A stretch of 64,000 nt of DNA from Nostoc sp. 'Peltigera membranacea cyanobiont' 210A (GTDB lineage: Bacteria; Cyanobacteriota; Cyanobacteriia; Cyanobacteriales; Nostocaceae), in the NCBI RefSeq assembly GCF_002246015.1, contig NZ_NOLJ01000002.1:837779-901778 (forward strand), given 5' to 3'. Each line of letters starts with the position of its first letter. The stretch's first letter is position 1. Shown here in pieces: positions 25,745 through 36,042 of the stretch. The notes under the pieces were generated by a model. The model worked only from the letters and a program-made list of their open reading frames with translations, ran no database searches and had not been told where the DNA came from. The position numbers were made by a program, and so were the translations under genes.

Positions 25745-27184
25745 ATGAAAGTTACCCAGGAAAAACTTCCCGCCAGCCAAATTGGCCTGGAAATAGAGAT
25801 TACGCCGGAAATTACCAAGCAAACTTACGAACAGGTCATTAAAAACTTAGCGAGTACTGCCAATATTCCTGGGTTTCGTAAAGGCAAGGTGCCTCGGCCG
25901 ATATTACTACAACGGCTGGGTACAACTCGAATCAAGGCAGCGGCGCTGGAAGAACTAATTCAAGATGGCATTGAGCAAGCAGTCAAACAAGAAGCCATCC
26001 CAGCAATCGGTCAGCCGCAGTTGCGCTCTTCTTTCGAGGATTTGATTAATAATTATGAACCTGGAAAACCCCTGACAATTTCGGCTGCTGTCGATGTAGA
26101 ACCAGAAGTGAATCTAGTGCAGTACACTGATTTGCAAGCCAAAGCCGAAGAAGTGAAGTACGATCCAGAGCGAGTGGAGAACACTCTGGATAAAGAACGT
26201 CAAGAATTGGCGACATTGATTCCTGTGGAAGGACGTGCAGCTCAAATTGGCGATATTGCCGTAGTTGATTTTAAAGGTTCATTCGCCAGAGTTGAGGGCG
26301 AGGACGAAACAGCTGAACTAGAACCGATTCCCGGAGCCGAAGCAACTGATTTTCAAGTTGAATTGCAGGAAGATAAGTTTATTCCAGGCTTTATTTCGGG
26401 AATAGTGGGGATGAATCCTGAAGAAACCAAAGAAATTGCAGCACAGTTCCCAGATCCTTATGCTAATGAAGAATTAGCTGGAAAAGCGGCAACTTTCACC
26501 GTGACGCTCAAAGAAATCAAAGAAAAGGAACTACCAGAAATAAATGACGATTTAGCCCAGGAAATCAGCGATTTTGAAACCTTGGAGGAGTTACGCGCTT
26601 CTTTGGTAGAGCGATATCAGAAAGAGGCGGACGACAAAACAAAAACCAATAAGCAGGAAGCTTTGTTAACGGAATTGCTCAAGCACGTAGAAGTTGACTT
26701 ACCAGCAACTTTGATTGAGCAAGAAGTGGATGCGATGCTAACGCAAACAGCAATGCGGCTGTCTCAGCAGGGATTGGATGTGAGAAAGCTGTTTACTCAA
26801 GATATTATTCCGCAATTGCGGGAGCGATCGCGTACTGAAGCAATTGAACGCATCAAACGCTCCTTATCCTTGCGGGAAATTGGCAAACGCGAATCTATCG
26901 AGGTAACACCAGAAGAAATCGCAGCCAGAGTCACAGAACTTTTGGAGCAGTACCCAGAGGAGCAAGACGTTGATGAAGATAAACTGCGGTCAATCGTGGA
27001 AAACGAACTGTTAACCGAAAAAATCATCGATTGGCTCTTAGAACACTCATCAGTTGAACTTGTACCAGAAGGTTCCTTGAGTCCCGCAGAAGAAACTGAA
27101 GACGCAGAATCTGATGCTGATGGTGATACACCTCAGACTGAGGAAGAAAACAGCGAAACTTCTACAGAAGTCACAGAAGGATAA
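25745..27184 (+). CDS. tig: Trigger factor
   Basis: Ribosome-associated chaperone and peptidyl-prolyl isomerase. The 479-residue protein has the ribosome-docking signature IPGFRKGKVPRPIL near residue 40. A central FKBP-like PPIase domain follows (IGDIAVVDFKGSF, FIPGFISGIVGMNPEETKEI). The C-terminal helical chaperone arms come last, with an acidic tail (EETEDAESDADGDTPQTEEENSE). It heads the tig-clpP-clpX order common in cyanobacteria, which links folding of nascent chains to their turnover. Confidence 0.97.
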   Translation: MKVTQEKLPASQIGLEIEITPEITKQTYEQVIKNLASTANIPGFRKGKVPRPILLQRLGTTRIKAAALEELIQDGIEQAVKQEAIPAIGQPQLRSSFEDLINNYEPGKPLTISAAVDVEPEVNLVQYTDLQAKAEEVKYDPERVENTLDKERQELATLIPVEGRAAQIGDIAVVDFKGSFARVEGEDETAELEPIPGAEATDFQVELQEDKFIPGFISGIVGMNPEETKEIAAQFPDPYANEELAGKAATFTVTLKEIKEKELPEINDDLAQEISDFETLEELRASLVERYQKEADDKTKTNKQEALLTELLKHVEVDLPATLIEQEVDAMLTQTAMRLSQQGLDVRKLFTQDIIPQLRERSRTEAIERIKRSLSLREIGKRESIEVTPEEIAARVTELLEQYPEEQDVDEDKLRSIVENELLTEKIIDWLLEHSSVELVPEGSLSPAEETEDAESDADGDTPQTEEENSETSTEVTEG

Positions 27185-27523
27185 TAAAAAATCCCACAAC
27201 CATGAGTTCACCAGTTCTGAGTTAAAGTACTGGTGAAATGGGTAAGGTAAGGGAGATGAGGAAGTAGAGGGAAAAATAACCAATGTCCCATGCCCCATGC
27301 CCAATGCCCTATAACTCAGGGATGAAGTCAAAATAATTAAAGAATTAATGAATTTTCGGCAAATAGTGACACCTGTTATCACTTGAGCTTGATACTGTGT
27401 TACACGAGAGGAAATTATATGAGGCATAATGGTTAACACGTAGCTTATACAAATTCCATTCGTTGAAAAGGCAGTATCCGCTGCTGAAACATTTGTCCTA
27501 AATAATCGTCAAAGAAAGCTTGT
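27185..27523. other. Intergenic region between tig and clpP
   Basis: Contains a 9-bp hairpin (ttcaccagt, 27207-27215, with actggtgaa, 27229-27237) shortly after tig and a ccatgccccatgccc-type repeat near 27285-27310. The gap suggests clpP also has its own promoter. No gene seen. Confidence 0.5.
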
Positions 27524-28222
27524 ATGCTTGAATCGCAGTCGGGAAATTCCCCAATCAGCAACTTAAGTCGAATAAACATTAACTCCCAGTTAAGCAGCCC
27601 TAGCAACATCGTACCGATGGTGATAGAGCAATCTGGCATGGGAGAAAGAGCTTTCGACATCTACTCCCGCCTGCTGCGAGAGCGGATTATCTTTTTAGGA
27701 ACGCCAATAGATGATGCCGTAGCCAACTCAATTGTGGCTCAATTGTTATTCCTAGACGCCGAAGACTCAGAAAAAGACATCCAACTGTATGTTAATTCTC
27801 CTGGCGGCTCCGTCTACGCAGGGATGGCAATCTATGATACAATACAGCAAATTCGCCCTGATGTTGTTACCATCTGTTTTGGATTAGCCGCGAGCATGGG
27901 GGCATTTTTGTTGACAGCAGGAGCTGCCGGTAAGCGAATGTCTCTGCCCGACTCCCGGATTATGATTCACCAACCACTTGGTGGCGCTCAAGGTCAAGCC
28001 ATTGACATTGAAATTCAAGCCAGAGAAATTCTTTACGTTAAGGCTAAGTTGAATCAGTTAATGGCTCACCATACTGGTCAACCCTTAGAAAGACTTGAAG
28101 CAGATACTGAGCGCGACTTTTTTATGTCGGCTGAAGAGGCAAAAAACTACGGTTTGATTGATCAGGTCATTTCCAGGCAAAATCTTCCCGTAGCAGGGGA
28201 AAACGTCACCATTCTGAAATAA
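27524..28222 (+). CDS. clpP: ATP-dependent Clp protease proteolytic subunit
   Basis: Serine protease that forms the ClpP chamber. The triad is Ser124 ([11 protein letters not shown]), His149 ([10 protein letters not shown]) and Asp198 ([12 protein letters not shown]). The 232-residue form begins at the ATG at 27524. The N-terminal 30 residues precede the usual core start ([20 protein letters not shown]), so a shorter product starting at 27617 is possible. It lies 9 nt upstream of clpX and they surely form one unit, giving a ClpXP pair. Other ClpP paralogues are expected elsewhere in a Nostoc genome. Confidence 0.96.
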   Translation: MLESQSGNSPISNLSRININSQLSSPSNIVPMVIEQSGMGERAFDIYSRLLRERIIFLGTPIDDAVANSIVAQLLFLDAEDSEKDIQLYVNSPGGSVYAGMAIYDTIQQIRPDVVTICFGLAASMGAFLLTAGAAGKRMSLPDSRIMIHQPLGGAQGQAIDIEIQAREILYVKAKLNQLMAHHTGQPLERLEADTERDFFMSAEEAKNYGLIDQVISRQNLPVAGENVTILK

Positions 28223-28231
28223 GAGGCTGGT

Positions 28232-29572
28232 ATGTCTAAGTACGACTCCCATTTAAAATGTTCATTTTGTGGCAAGTCTCAAGAGCAGGTGCGTAAATTA
28301 ATCGCAGGGCCGGGAGTCTACATCTGCGATGAATGCGTTGACTTGTGTAATGAAATACTAGACGAGGAGTTACTCGATACTAATGGTGCGGCAGCACAAC
28401 CAGCACCAAGAGCAGAGCCACCTGAAAAACGGCGTACTCATTCTGCTAGTATTTCGTTTAATCAAATACCCAAGCCAAGAGAGATTAAAAAGTATCTAGA
28501 CGAACACGTCATTGGTCAAGACGAAGCGAAGAAAGTTCTGTCAGTCGCTGTTTACAATCACTACAAGCGGCTGGCAGTCATTCAGTCTAAGGCCAGTGGC
28601 AAACCTGGGTCAGATGATGCCATAGAACTGCAAAAGTCCAACATCTTGTTAATCGGCCCGACTGGTTGCGGCAAAACTCTCTTAGCGCAAACCCTAGCGA
28701 AAATACTGGATGTACCCTTTGCCGTAGCCGATGCGACGACGCTGACGGAAGCAGGGTATGTGGGAGAAGATGTGGAAAATATCTTGCTGCGACTGTTGCA
28801 GGTGGCAGATTTGGATATAGAAGAAGCGCAAAGGGGAATTATTTACATTGACGAAATTGACAAAATTGCTCGTAAGAGCGAGAACACGTCAATTACCCGT
28901 GATGTCTCTGGCGAAGGCGTGCAGCAAGCCTTGCTGAAAATGTTAGAGGGAACGATCGCTAATGTACCACCCCAAGGAGGGCGTAAGCATCCTTATCAAG
29001 ACTGCATCCAGATTGATACAAGTAATATTTTGTTCGTCTGTGGTGGTGCCTTCGTGGGCTTAGACAAGATTGTAGATCAGAGAGTTGGCAAAAAAGCAAT
29101 CGGCTTTGTGCAACCAGGAGAAGGCCAATCGAAAGAGAAACGAGCAGCAGACACTCTTCGCCATCTAGAACCGGATGATTTAGTAAAATTTGGCCTGATT
29201 CCAGAGTTTATTGGGCGGATGCCAATGGTAGCAGTAGTAGATCCGCTAGATGAAGAAGCGCTGATGGCGATTCTGACTCAACCACGCAGCGCCTTAGTGA
29301 AGCAGTACCAAAAGCTGCTGAAGATGGATAATGTCCAGCTAGATTTTAAAGCAGATGCTTTACGAGCGATCGCTCAAGAAGCTTACCGCCGTAAAACTGG
29401 TGCAAGAGCATTACGTGGTATTGTCGAAGAATTGATGTTGGATGTAATGTATGAGTTACCATCCCGTAAGGATGTGACACGCTGTACAGTTACAAGGGAG
29501 ATGGTCGAGAAGCGATCGACTGCCGAACTGATAATACATCCGTCTTCACTACCGAAGCCAGAATCAGCTTAA
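28232..29572 (+). CDS. clpX: ATP-dependent Clp protease ATP-binding subunit ClpX
   Basis: AAA+ unfoldase partner of ClpP. The N-terminal zinc-binding domain has CSFCGKSQ and CDECVDLC. Walker A is [15 protein letters not shown], Walker B is [11 protein letters not shown], sensor-type [14 protein letters not shown] follows, and the sensor-2 region includes [15 protein letters not shown]. Length (446 residues) is normal. The ATG at 28232 follows aagaggctgg. Directly coupled with clpP. Confidence 0.98.
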   Translation: MSKYDSHLKCSFCGKSQEQVRKLIAGPGVYICDECVDLCNEILDEELLDTNGAAAQPAPRAEPPEKRRTHSASISFNQIPKPREIKKYLDEHVIGQDEAKKVLSVAVYNHYKRLAVIQSKASGKPGSDDAIELQKSNILLIGPTGCGKTLLAQTLAKILDVPFAVADATTLTEAGYVGEDVENILLRLLQVADLDIEEAQRGIIYIDEIDKIARKSENTSITRDVSGEGVQQALLKMLEGTIANVPPQGGRKHPYQDCIQIDTSNILFVCGGAFVGLDKIVDQRVGKKAIGFVQPGEGQSKEKRAADTLRHLEPDDLVKFGLIPEFIGRMPMVAVVDPLDEEALMAILTQPRSALVKQYQKLLKMDNVQLDFKADALRAIAQEAYRRKTGARALRGIVEELMLDVMYELPSRKDVTRCTVTREMVEKRSTAELIIHPSSLPKPESA

Positions 29573-29655
29573 TAGTCATTAGTCATTGGTCAAAAAATAA
29601 GGAATAATAACCATATACCAGGGACCAATGACAACTGACAAAGGACAAATGACTA
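29573..29655. repeat. Short tandem heptamer repeats between clpX and a hydrolase gene
   Basis: Units of tagtcat/gtcattgg and, after a spacer, ccaatgac, aactgacaaaggacaaatgac. The right end supplies an aaagga ribosome-binding-like sequence just before the ATG at 29656. Confidence 0.65.
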
Positions 29656-30576
29656 ATGCCTTATATTAATGTTCGTGGCGTTGAGCATTACTACGAATGG
29701 GTGAAAAAACCATCCGGTTCTTTGATAAAACCAGTGATGGTTTTCATGCATGGTTGGGCTGGTTCGGCTAGATATTGGCAAAATACTGCTGATGCTTTAT
29801 CAGAGCAATTTGATTGTTTACTCTACGATATGCGGGGATTTGGCCGTTCTGGTGGGAAGCCAACCATAGCCGAAGCAAGTGAAGCTGTTGCCGAATCTGA
29901 GTCTCCTCAAGAAGAATCACAGGCAATCACAGAGTTAACCTATGAATTAGAGGAATACGCTGATGATTTGGCAGCTTTGTTAGATGGGTTGCATCTTCAG
30001 CGTGTTTATATCAATGCTCATTCAATGGGCGCTTCTGTTGCCACTTTATTTTTTAACCGCTATCCCGAACGAGTAGAACGAGGAATTTTAACTTGTAGCG
30101 GCATTTTCGAGTACGACGAAAAATCTTTTAGTGCCTTTCATAAATTCGGTGGCTATGTAGTGAAATTCCGTCCCAAATGGTTAAGCAAAATCCCATTTGT
30201 TGACCGGATGTTTATGGCTAGATTTTTATATAGTTCCATACCACATTCTGAGCGGCAAGCTTTTTTGGAAGATTTTCTCGAAGCAGATTACGATGCGGCT
30301 TTAGGAACAATTTTTACTTCAGTCAGTAAGGCTCAATCTGAAGTGATGCCGCAAGAGTTTGCGAAGCTGACAGTACCGACTCTACTTATAGCAGGGGAGT
30401 ATGACAAAATTATTCCAGCCGATATGGGGCGTCAAGCGGCTGCATTGAATGACAAAGTGGAATTTGTGATGATTCCTAACACAGCGCATTTCCCAATGTT
30501 GGAAGATGCCCCAACTTATATGCAACGGGTACAAGAGTTTTTGCAAATTAACACGCCAGGGCCACAGCTAAGTTAA
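29656..30576 (+). CDS. Alpha/beta hydrolase
   Basis: A 306-residue alpha/beta-hydrolase fold protein. The oxyanion motif is MVFMHGWAGSARYW, followed by YDMRGFGRS. The nucleophile elbow is AHSMGAS, the acid AGEYDKIIP, and the His is in PNTAHFPMLEDAP. An insert rich in Glu/Ser (about residues 75-100) is unusual. The substrate is unknown; the lineage is the esterase/epoxide hydrolase/lactonase group. The stop codon overlaps that of the convergent Uma2 gene (30573-30576). Confidence 0.9.
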   Translation: MPYINVRGVEHYYEWVKKPSGSLIKPVMVFMHGWAGSARYWQNTADALSEQFDCLLYDMRGFGRSGGKPTIAEASEAVAESESPQEESQAITELTYELEEYADDLAALLDGLHLQRVYINAHSMGASVATLFFNRYPERVERGILTCSGIFEYDEKSFSAFHKFGGYVVKFRPKWLSKIPFVDRMFMARFLYSSIPHSERQAFLEDFLEADYDAALGTIFTSVSKAQSEVMPQEFAKLTVPTLLIAGEYDKIIPADMGRQAAALNDKVEFVMIPNTAHFPMLEDAPTYMQRVQEFLQINTPGPQLS

Positions 30577-31166
30577 CTGATTTTTCGGATAGCCTGCATA
30601 AATTCAGCAACAGCGTCGTACTGGTCAGGATGCCCGATATATTGCAGCAACAAAGCTGGGTCTAAATTCGGAAAGAAACCACTACGGTTTACTTCTTCAT
30701 ATTCACCACTCGCATTTAAACGAAATATTTTTATCTGGTTAGATTTCCAGAACCAAACTTCAGGCACTTTCTTGGGTTTGTATAACTCTTTTCGGTTAAT
30801 TGTGCCGCTAGTAACAATAACTTCAATAACAATGTCAGGAACTTCACCTTTTGTGTTGATGCTGTAAGACTCATCGGGTGTGCCAGAAGCATACCCAGGT
30901 TCTTCCAAGGTAAAACCACCACGACCGTAAAACCGGATTCCCAACTCTCGCATATAAGCTTCTAGCAAGTAGCCAAGAGTTCTTTTCACTTCCTCGTGTT
31001 TTTCACCAATGGGCGACATAATTTCTAATATTCCTGACAAATAAGAGAGTCGGACATTGCGGTTGCCCTTTAGCTGTACCTCAATACCTTTGAATTCCTC
31101 CCAAGAAACATCTGCGACGGTCACTAGTTTCTCTTGTATGGGATAGTTCAGAAGTGGGATGCTCAT
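30573..31166 (-). CDS. Uma2 family endonuclease (DUF820)
   Basis: Second Uma2-type PD-(D/E)XK protein in the window. Motifs include VSWEEFKGIEVQL, RLSYLSGILEIMSP, HEEVKRTLGYLLEAY, GVPDIVIEVIVTSGTINRKELYKP-like sequence and PEVWFWKSNQIKIFRL. The E-x-V...K array is conserved. I use the ATG at 31166, which has AGAGG 8 nt upstream, rather than the TTG at 31178; this gives 197 residues. It is only distantly similar to the copy at 19940-20500, so it is not a recent duplicate. Target unknown. Confidence 0.88.
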   Translation of the reverse strand: MSIPLLNYPIQEKLVTVADVSWEEFKGIEVQLKGNRNVRLSYLSGILEIMSPIGEKHEEVKRTLGYLLEAYMRELGIRFYGRGGFTLEEPGYASGTPDESYSINTKGEVPDIVIEVIVTSGTINRKELYKPKKVPEVWFWKSNQIKIFRLNASGEYEEVNRSGFFPNLDPALLLQYIGHPDQYDAVAEFMQAIRKIS

Positions 31167-31299
31167 ATCGCCTCTCAACAGTTTCAGATATACATCTACT
31201 TGATTGCTTCCAACAAACCAACGTAGGGTTGTATTTCCACAATCATAATCCTGAGTTATTTGCTAGGTGTGTCCGTCTATGCGATTCTTACCCTTTGGA

Positions 31300-32283
31300 T
31301 TAACTCAAACCTAGTTCTCGTTTCAGCAAGTTAATCGAGTTAGCGCCGATATAATTTTCAACCTTAATCAGCTTTGGTGGACGAATAATATCTTCATCAG
31401 ATGCTTGCACGGCTGCTTGCACTGCCGCAAAACTGGCTTGATCGCTTATGATTACCTCAGCCCGCTTAACCATTGCCTGAAGTTTATAGGCATCTTTTGG
31501 TTGCGAAGTCATCACCAATAGTTCATCACCCCGCAAACCGTGGAGAATGACTTCTGCGGCTCGTGCAATCCCAGAACTGAGGCTAACTATCCCAACACAG
31601 TTTTCTTTTGGTAGGGTTTTCAAGATGCTGAGTTCTTTGCTGTAGTCGTAGATATCAAGAGGAATTACTCGTGCAGCTTTTGGAGCTGCGATCGCTTCCA
31701 CATTACTGATAAAATACCGACTGGTGACGACTGTCGCAGAGGTGGTTTTATCTAGCACAGCCGTTAATTCTTCCATTGCTACCAACTGCACTGGAATTTT
31801 TAGCGATCGCTCTAATTCATAGACCATCAACTCACCAGCACCCATATCATAGGATGGAACTGCAACCAGTACCCGCGCACTACAACGCAAGCGCCAGTCA
31901 ATTTCCGCTAAAAATAGCTCTCTAGCTTGATTCAGCGAACATCCTTGGGTGAGCAACTCGTCAAGTGCTTGCTGGACAACTTGATATGCATCAGGATTTT
32001 GTTTGAGAATTGGTGATTGCAGTCTGCTACCGCCCTCATGACCTTGGGGACGAACATAAATACCCGAACCAGCCATACTTTCAACAAAGCCGTCTTCCTC
32101 TAGTTGACGGTAAACTTTACTTATGGTATTGCGGTGTAAACCCGTTTGCATTGCCAGCGCCCGTGTGCTTGGTAATTTGTAAGCAGGGGGATATTGTCGA
32201 GAAGCGATCGCAAATCGGATTTGATTAAACAGCTGGGTTGATGCGGGAATTTCGCTGTCTGGCTGAATACGGAATTGAATCAT
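31300..32283 (-). CDS. GntR family transcriptional regulator
   Basis: The N-terminal winged helix (IPASTQLFNQIRFAIASRQYPPAYKLPSTRALAMQTGLHRNTISKVYRQLEEDGFVESMAGSG, abbreviated sense) is a GntR-type DNA-binding domain of the YtrA/MocR-like kind. The remaining 240 residues lack the aminotransferase Lys of MocR. They look like a periplasmic-binding or phosphosugar-type alpha/beta domain (VVTSRYFISNVEAIA, VGIVSLSSGIARAAEVIL). I start at the ATG at 32283, which has GGAGG 8 nt upstream. The gene is divergent from the dienelactone hydrolase gene, a possible target. Confidence 0.85.
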   Translation of the reverse strand: MIQFRIQPDSEIPASTQLFNQIRFAIASRQYPPAYKLPSTRALAMQTGLHRNTISKVYRQLEEDGFVESMAGSGIYVRPQGHEGGSRLQSPILKQNPDAYQVVQQALDELLTQGCSLNQARELFLAEIDWRLRCSARVLVAVPSYDMGAGELMVYELERSLKIPVQLVAMEELTAVLDKTTSATVVTSRYFISNVEAIAAPKAARVIPLDIYDYSKELSILKTLPKENCVGIVSLSSGIARAAEVILHGLRGDELLVMTSQPKDAYKLQAMVKRAEVIISDQASFAAVQAAVQASDEDIIRPPKLIKVENYIGANSINLLKRELGLS

Positions 32284-32297
32284 CACCAAACCTCCTA

Positions 32298-32386
32298 ATA
32301 CTAAGTGCTGAGTGTTGAGTTTTGAGTGCTGAGGTTTGAGTATTAAGTGTTGCTTGCCTACTCAGCACTTTTAACTCAGCACTCTT
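32298..32386. repeat. Inverted repeat upstream of the GntR gene
   Basis: Repeats of gtgctgagtgttgagt on the left and ctcagcacttttaactcagc on the right can pair. It is a common Nostoc dispersed hairpin and lies in the 286-nt divergent promoter region. Confidence 0.55.
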
Positions 32387-32569
32387 TTGGTATCCAGATG
32401 CATTTGCTACATACTGAATATTCTATTTACATATAAAGTTTTTCTGATACAAATTTCTAATGCTCTCACTATTGGTAATTGATAATTTAATTAAAAAAAA
32501 GCTAGGCATACTGGCATAGTTATATCAAATAAACACACGGCTAATCACACAGCACTGGTAAAAATTATT

Positions 32570-33310
32570 ATGACAGAGCAAGCAACAATTACCACAACGG
32601 TTAATCTTTTGCAAGATAATATTCAAGTGTCTGCTTATCTAGCAGAGCCAAAAGAATCTGGTTCTTACCCAGGAGTTGTAGTATTACAAGAGATTTTTGG
32701 TGTCAACGTTCACATTCGGGAAGTTACAGAACGGATTGCCCAACTTGGGTATGTAGCGATTGCGCCTGCACTTTTTCAACGGATTGCTCCTGGTTTTGAA
32801 ACTGGATACACACCCGAAGATATTGAAACTGGCAGAAGCTACGCCATGCAAACTCAAGCCTCAGAGTTATTGAGCGATATTCAACTAGCAATTGACTACC
32901 TCAAAAATCTGCCCCAAGTGAAAAAAGATGGTTTTGGCTGTATTGGCTTCTGCTTTGGCGGTCATGTCGCATATCTTGCAGCCACCTTGCCTGATATTAA
33001 AGCTACCGCTTCCTTCTACGGTGCTGGAATTACCACCCGCACACCGGGAGGTGGCGCTCCTACTGTCACTCGCACCAGAGAAATATCAGGTACTCTCTAT
33101 GCCTTCTTTGGTACAGAAGATGCTAGCATTCCAGCCGAACAAGTAGATGAGATTGAAGCAGAGTTAGAAAAATATAAAATTCTTCATCGTGTGTTTCGCT
33201 ACGATGGAGCTGATCACGGATTTTTCTGTAACCACCGTGCCAGTTATAATCCTAAAGCTGCGGCCGATGCTTGGGAGCAAGTAAAACAACTCTTTGGTCA
33301 ACTAAACTGA
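32570..33310 (+). CDS. Dienelactone hydrolase family protein
   Basis: A 246-residue alpha/beta hydrolase of the dienelactone hydrolase family. The nucleophile is a Cys in FGCIGFCFGGHVAYLAA. The Asp is in FFGTEDASIPAEQ and the His in DGADHGFFCN. VVLQEIFGVNVHIREVTERIAQLGYVAIAP matches the family N-terminus. It probably hydrolyses ester or lactone bonds; in cyanobacteria the substrate is undefined. The GntR regulator is divergent upstream. Confidence 0.93.
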   Translation: MTEQATITTTVNLLQDNIQVSAYLAEPKESGSYPGVVVLQEIFGVNVHIREVTERIAQLGYVAIAPALFQRIAPGFETGYTPEDIETGRSYAMQTQASELLSDIQLAIDYLKNLPQVKKDGFGCIGFCFGGHVAYLAATLPDIKATASFYGAGITTRTPGGGAPTVTRTREISGTLYAFFGTEDASIPAEQVDEIEAELEKYKILHRVFRYDGADHGFFCNHRASYNPKAAADAWEQVKQLFGQLN

Positions 33311-33321
33311 AGCATACGCAG

Positions 33322-33390
33322 CCAAGTTAGTCATTGGTCATTGGTCATTGGTGAATAACAAAGGACAAATGACAAATGACAAATGACAAT
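33322..33390. repeat. Short tandem repeats upstream of the S1-domain gene
   Basis: Two ggtcattggtcatt units are followed by three aaatgac heptamers (aaggacaaatgacaaatgac). Typical Nostoc heptamer repeats. Confidence 0.65.
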
Positions 33391-33438
33391 CTAAACTTCA
33401 GTTGCACCATATCAAATAACAACTAATCTTCAAAAGTC

Positions 33439-34341
33439 ATGAATTCCGAATCGAAACTTTCTCAAACAGCCAATTCGCCCTTTACAATGGACGATTTTGC
33501 CAAAGCACTAGAAAAACACGACTACCAATTTCAAAAGGGACAGCTTGTAAATGGCAAAGTTTTCCAACTTGACCATGATGGAGCCTATGTTGATATTGGT
33601 GGCAAGTCGTCAGCTTTTCTGCCGCGCGATGAGGCTTCTTTGAGAGCAGTTACCGATTTATCGGAAGTGCTGCCATTGCAAGAGGAAATGCAGTTTTTGA
33701 TTATCCGAGATCAGGATGCAGAAGGTCAAGTGACCCTTTCTCGAAAGCAGTTGGAAATTCAGCACATCTGGGAACGACTGACCGAGATGCAGGAAAATGC
33801 TCAGACTGTACAAGTACGAGTTATGGGTGTGAATAAAGGTGGTGTCACCGTCGATATTCTTTCTTTGCGGGGATTTATCCCGCGATCGCACTTGGCAGAG
33901 CGTGATAATTTAGAAGCACTCAAAGGTCAAAATCTGACTGTGGGCTTTTTGGAAATTAATCGCAACACTAACAAACTCATCCTTTCTCAGCGTTTAGCAA
34001 CTCGTTCTAGCAACTTCAGCTTATTAGAACTAGGTCAACTGGTGGAAGGTAAAGTTACTGGCATCAAACCTTTTGGTGTATTTGTCGATTTAAGTGGGAT
34101 GAGCGCCTTACTTCATATCAAGCAGGTAAGCCAGAAATTCATTGATTCTCTAGAAAAAGTATTTCAAGTTGGCCAGCCAATTAAAGCTGTAATTATTGAC
34201 TTGGATGAGGGTAAAGGGCGGGTTGCTCTTTCTACCAGAGTTTTGGAAAACTTCCCTGGCGAAGTGCTAGAAAATTTTGATGAGGTCATGGCTTCAGCTG
34301 AGGCGCGTGCTAATAGAGCTAATAACAAAGCGTCTGAATAG
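33439..34341 (+). CDS. S1 RNA-binding domain protein (ribosomal protein S1 homologue)
   Basis: A 300-residue protein with three S1/OB-fold domains. These begin at KGQLVNGKVFQLDHDGAYVDIGGKSSAFLP, at VQVRVMGVNKGGVTVDILSLRGFIP and at GQLVEGKVTGIKPFGVFVDLSGMSALLH. This is the short three-domain form of S1 found in cyanobacteria and chloroplasts, which aids mRNA binding to the 30S subunit. Nostoc has more than one S1 gene, so I cannot say whether this is the main rps1 or the second copy. The C-terminal tail is Ala/Asn-rich. Confidence 0.9.
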   Translation: MNSESKLSQTANSPFTMDDFAKALEKHDYQFQKGQLVNGKVFQLDHDGAYVDIGGKSSAFLPRDEASLRAVTDLSEVLPLQEEMQFLIIRDQDAEGQVTLSRKQLEIQHIWERLTEMQENAQTVQVRVMGVNKGGVTVDILSLRGFIPRSHLAERDNLEALKGQNLTVGFLEINRNTNKLILSQRLATRSSNFSLLELGQLVEGKVTGIKPFGVFVDLSGMSALLHIKQVSQKFIDSLEKVFQVGQPIKAVIIDLDEGKGRVALSTRVLENFPGEVLENFDEVMASAEARANRANNKASE

Positions 34342-34953
34342 TTTTGAGGTGGCTGCTTGCACAAAGTATAAATAGTGCGTAGGCGTAGCTCGCACTTCTC
34401 TACGAGACGCTGCGCGAACGGCTACGCTCAGTGACCGTCGTAGACATCGCACCTGGGGTATGTAGGATTAATCGGTGAATACTGCCCAAAAATTGATCAA
34501 AAATCCAAATTGTAGGTTATTTTATTACTCCCCCTGCATCTATAAAGATGTGGGGGATTGAAATTGGGAAAAGTTTTAAATATCTCACGTTTTTTAGTAC
34601 TTTGTCAAGCTAGTATCGAGGGTTTTTAGTAAGCACTTTAGTGATTAGAAAATAAAGACTAAAGCTATTACTAAAAAATTTATTACCTACCAAGATAAAC
34701 TTGACATTCTAATAGCCTCTAGCTAGTAATATAATTTTAGTCAGCTTCAGATAACTTTCACTTTGAACCACAGAAATTATTCTGAGGAAGACGTGTAGGC
34801 AATGCCAAAATTATGCAAGAGGTCTACCGCAGAAATCTTTTGTGTTACGATTTATATACTTACCTACTTGTGAATTTAATTATTCCAGTTGAAAAACGCT
34901 ACGATTTCCCGCAAAACTTTACCCAGTGAAATTATCTAACTGAAAAATTATTT
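34342..34953. other. 612-nt intergenic region with dispersed repeats
   Basis: A repeat of the gcgtaggcgtagctcgcac/gagacgctgcgcgaacgg type occupies about 34376-34450. A bulged GC-rich hairpin (ccccctgcatct, 34530-34541, with agatgtggggg, 34546-34556) follows. The rest is AT-rich and holds the promoter of the desaturase gene. No gene seen. Confidence 0.55.
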
Positions 34954-36042
34954 ATGAATGTTAGTACAGATCGGACACTTTTTCACCAGAAAATATATGC
35001 GAAAGAATTACGTTCTCTGATGCCACCTGAAGCATTTATTCTCGATCCTAGTAAGTTAATTATCTTGTTCATTAATCTGGCAATTTTAATACTAGGTTGG
35101 ATGATAGCATCTCGGTTAGATTTTTGGTCGCCATACCTTTTATGGCTTTATGTACCTTTAAGCATAGTTATGGGCAATAGCGTCGTTGCCTTACTATTTA
35201 GCACCCACGATTTGATGCATGGTAGCGTAATTAAAAATCCCCGGTTAATCTATATAATTAGCTTTATAGGACTAACAATGTTGTGGATGCCACCAACATT
35301 ATGGAAAGCAGTTCATAATCGAGTACATCATAATCACACTAATGATTTAGGCGACCCAGATCGTAATTACTTATATGAACAATCTTCAACCTGGGGGAAA
35401 TGGATTCAGGATTTATTTGTGCCTTCTACTGAAGTCAATCCTATATGGTTCATAGTGGGATTGACTTCAGCTTGGGGAGTACATACTTTTCGCAATGTGA
35501 CATCTGTGCTATTTTTCAATCATGAATCCGTCGATTATGTTCCTGCTGCATTTACAGTCAGTCCGAAAGATCGTCGAGCGATCGCAGGGGAATTATTGAT
35601 GATGATAATGATTCATCTGAGTATCCTCATCTATCTCCAATTTGACCCTATAAAGCTCATACTTGGTTACTTTTTACCGATTGCAATTGGTTATGCTGGA
35701 GTAATTTTTTATATTTATACAAATCATTTGCTTTGCCCGATGACCAACGTTAATGATCCACTAATTAATAGTATGTCTCTCCGGGTTTACAAAATATTTG
35801 ACTTGTTGCATTTAAATTTTTCTCACCACACTGAACATCATATTTTTCCTGGAATGAACTCGGACTATTATGTGATGGTTAGGTATTTGTTAGAAACTCA
35901 ATATTCTGAAAAGTTTAATTTATTGGATGCTGGAGAAGCTTGGTATTTGCTGCTGAAAACTCCCCGGCATTATAAAGATGAAAATACTCTTACAGATTGG
36001 TCAGGAGAAAAGTCTGTTCCTTGTCCTACAAGCGACAGTTAA
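34954..36042 (+). CDS. Membrane fatty acid desaturase family protein
   Basis: A 362-residue membrane di-iron enzyme. The three His boxes are complete: HDLMH (box 1), HNRVHHNH (box 2) and HHTEHH (box 3). Hydrophobic segments near residues 32-50, 58-80, 95-115 and 205-245 fit the desaturase topology. It is not clearly one of DesA, DesB, DesC or DesD; box 2 with HxxxHHxH and the alkane/beta-carotene-hydroxylase-like spacing leave lipid or carotenoid substrates open. It stands alone between two long intergenic regions. Confidence 0.85.
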   Translation: MNVSTDRTLFHQKIYAKELRSLMPPEAFILDPSKLIILFINLAILILGWMIASRLDFWSPYLLWLYVPLSIVMGNSVVALLFSTHDLMHGSVIKNPRLIYIISFIGLTMLWMPPTLWKAVHNRVHHNHTNDLGDPDRNYLYEQSSTWGKWIQDLFVPSTEVNPIWFIVGLTSAWGVHTFRNVTSVLFFNHESVDYVPAAFTVSPKDRRAIAGELLMMIMIHLSILIYLQFDPIKLILGYFLPIAIGYAGVIFYIYTNHLLCPMTNVNDPLINSMSLRVYKIFDLLHLNFSHHTEHHIFPGMNSDYYVMVRYLLETQYSEKFNLLDAGEAWYLLLKTPRHYKDENTLTDWSGEKSVPCPTSDS

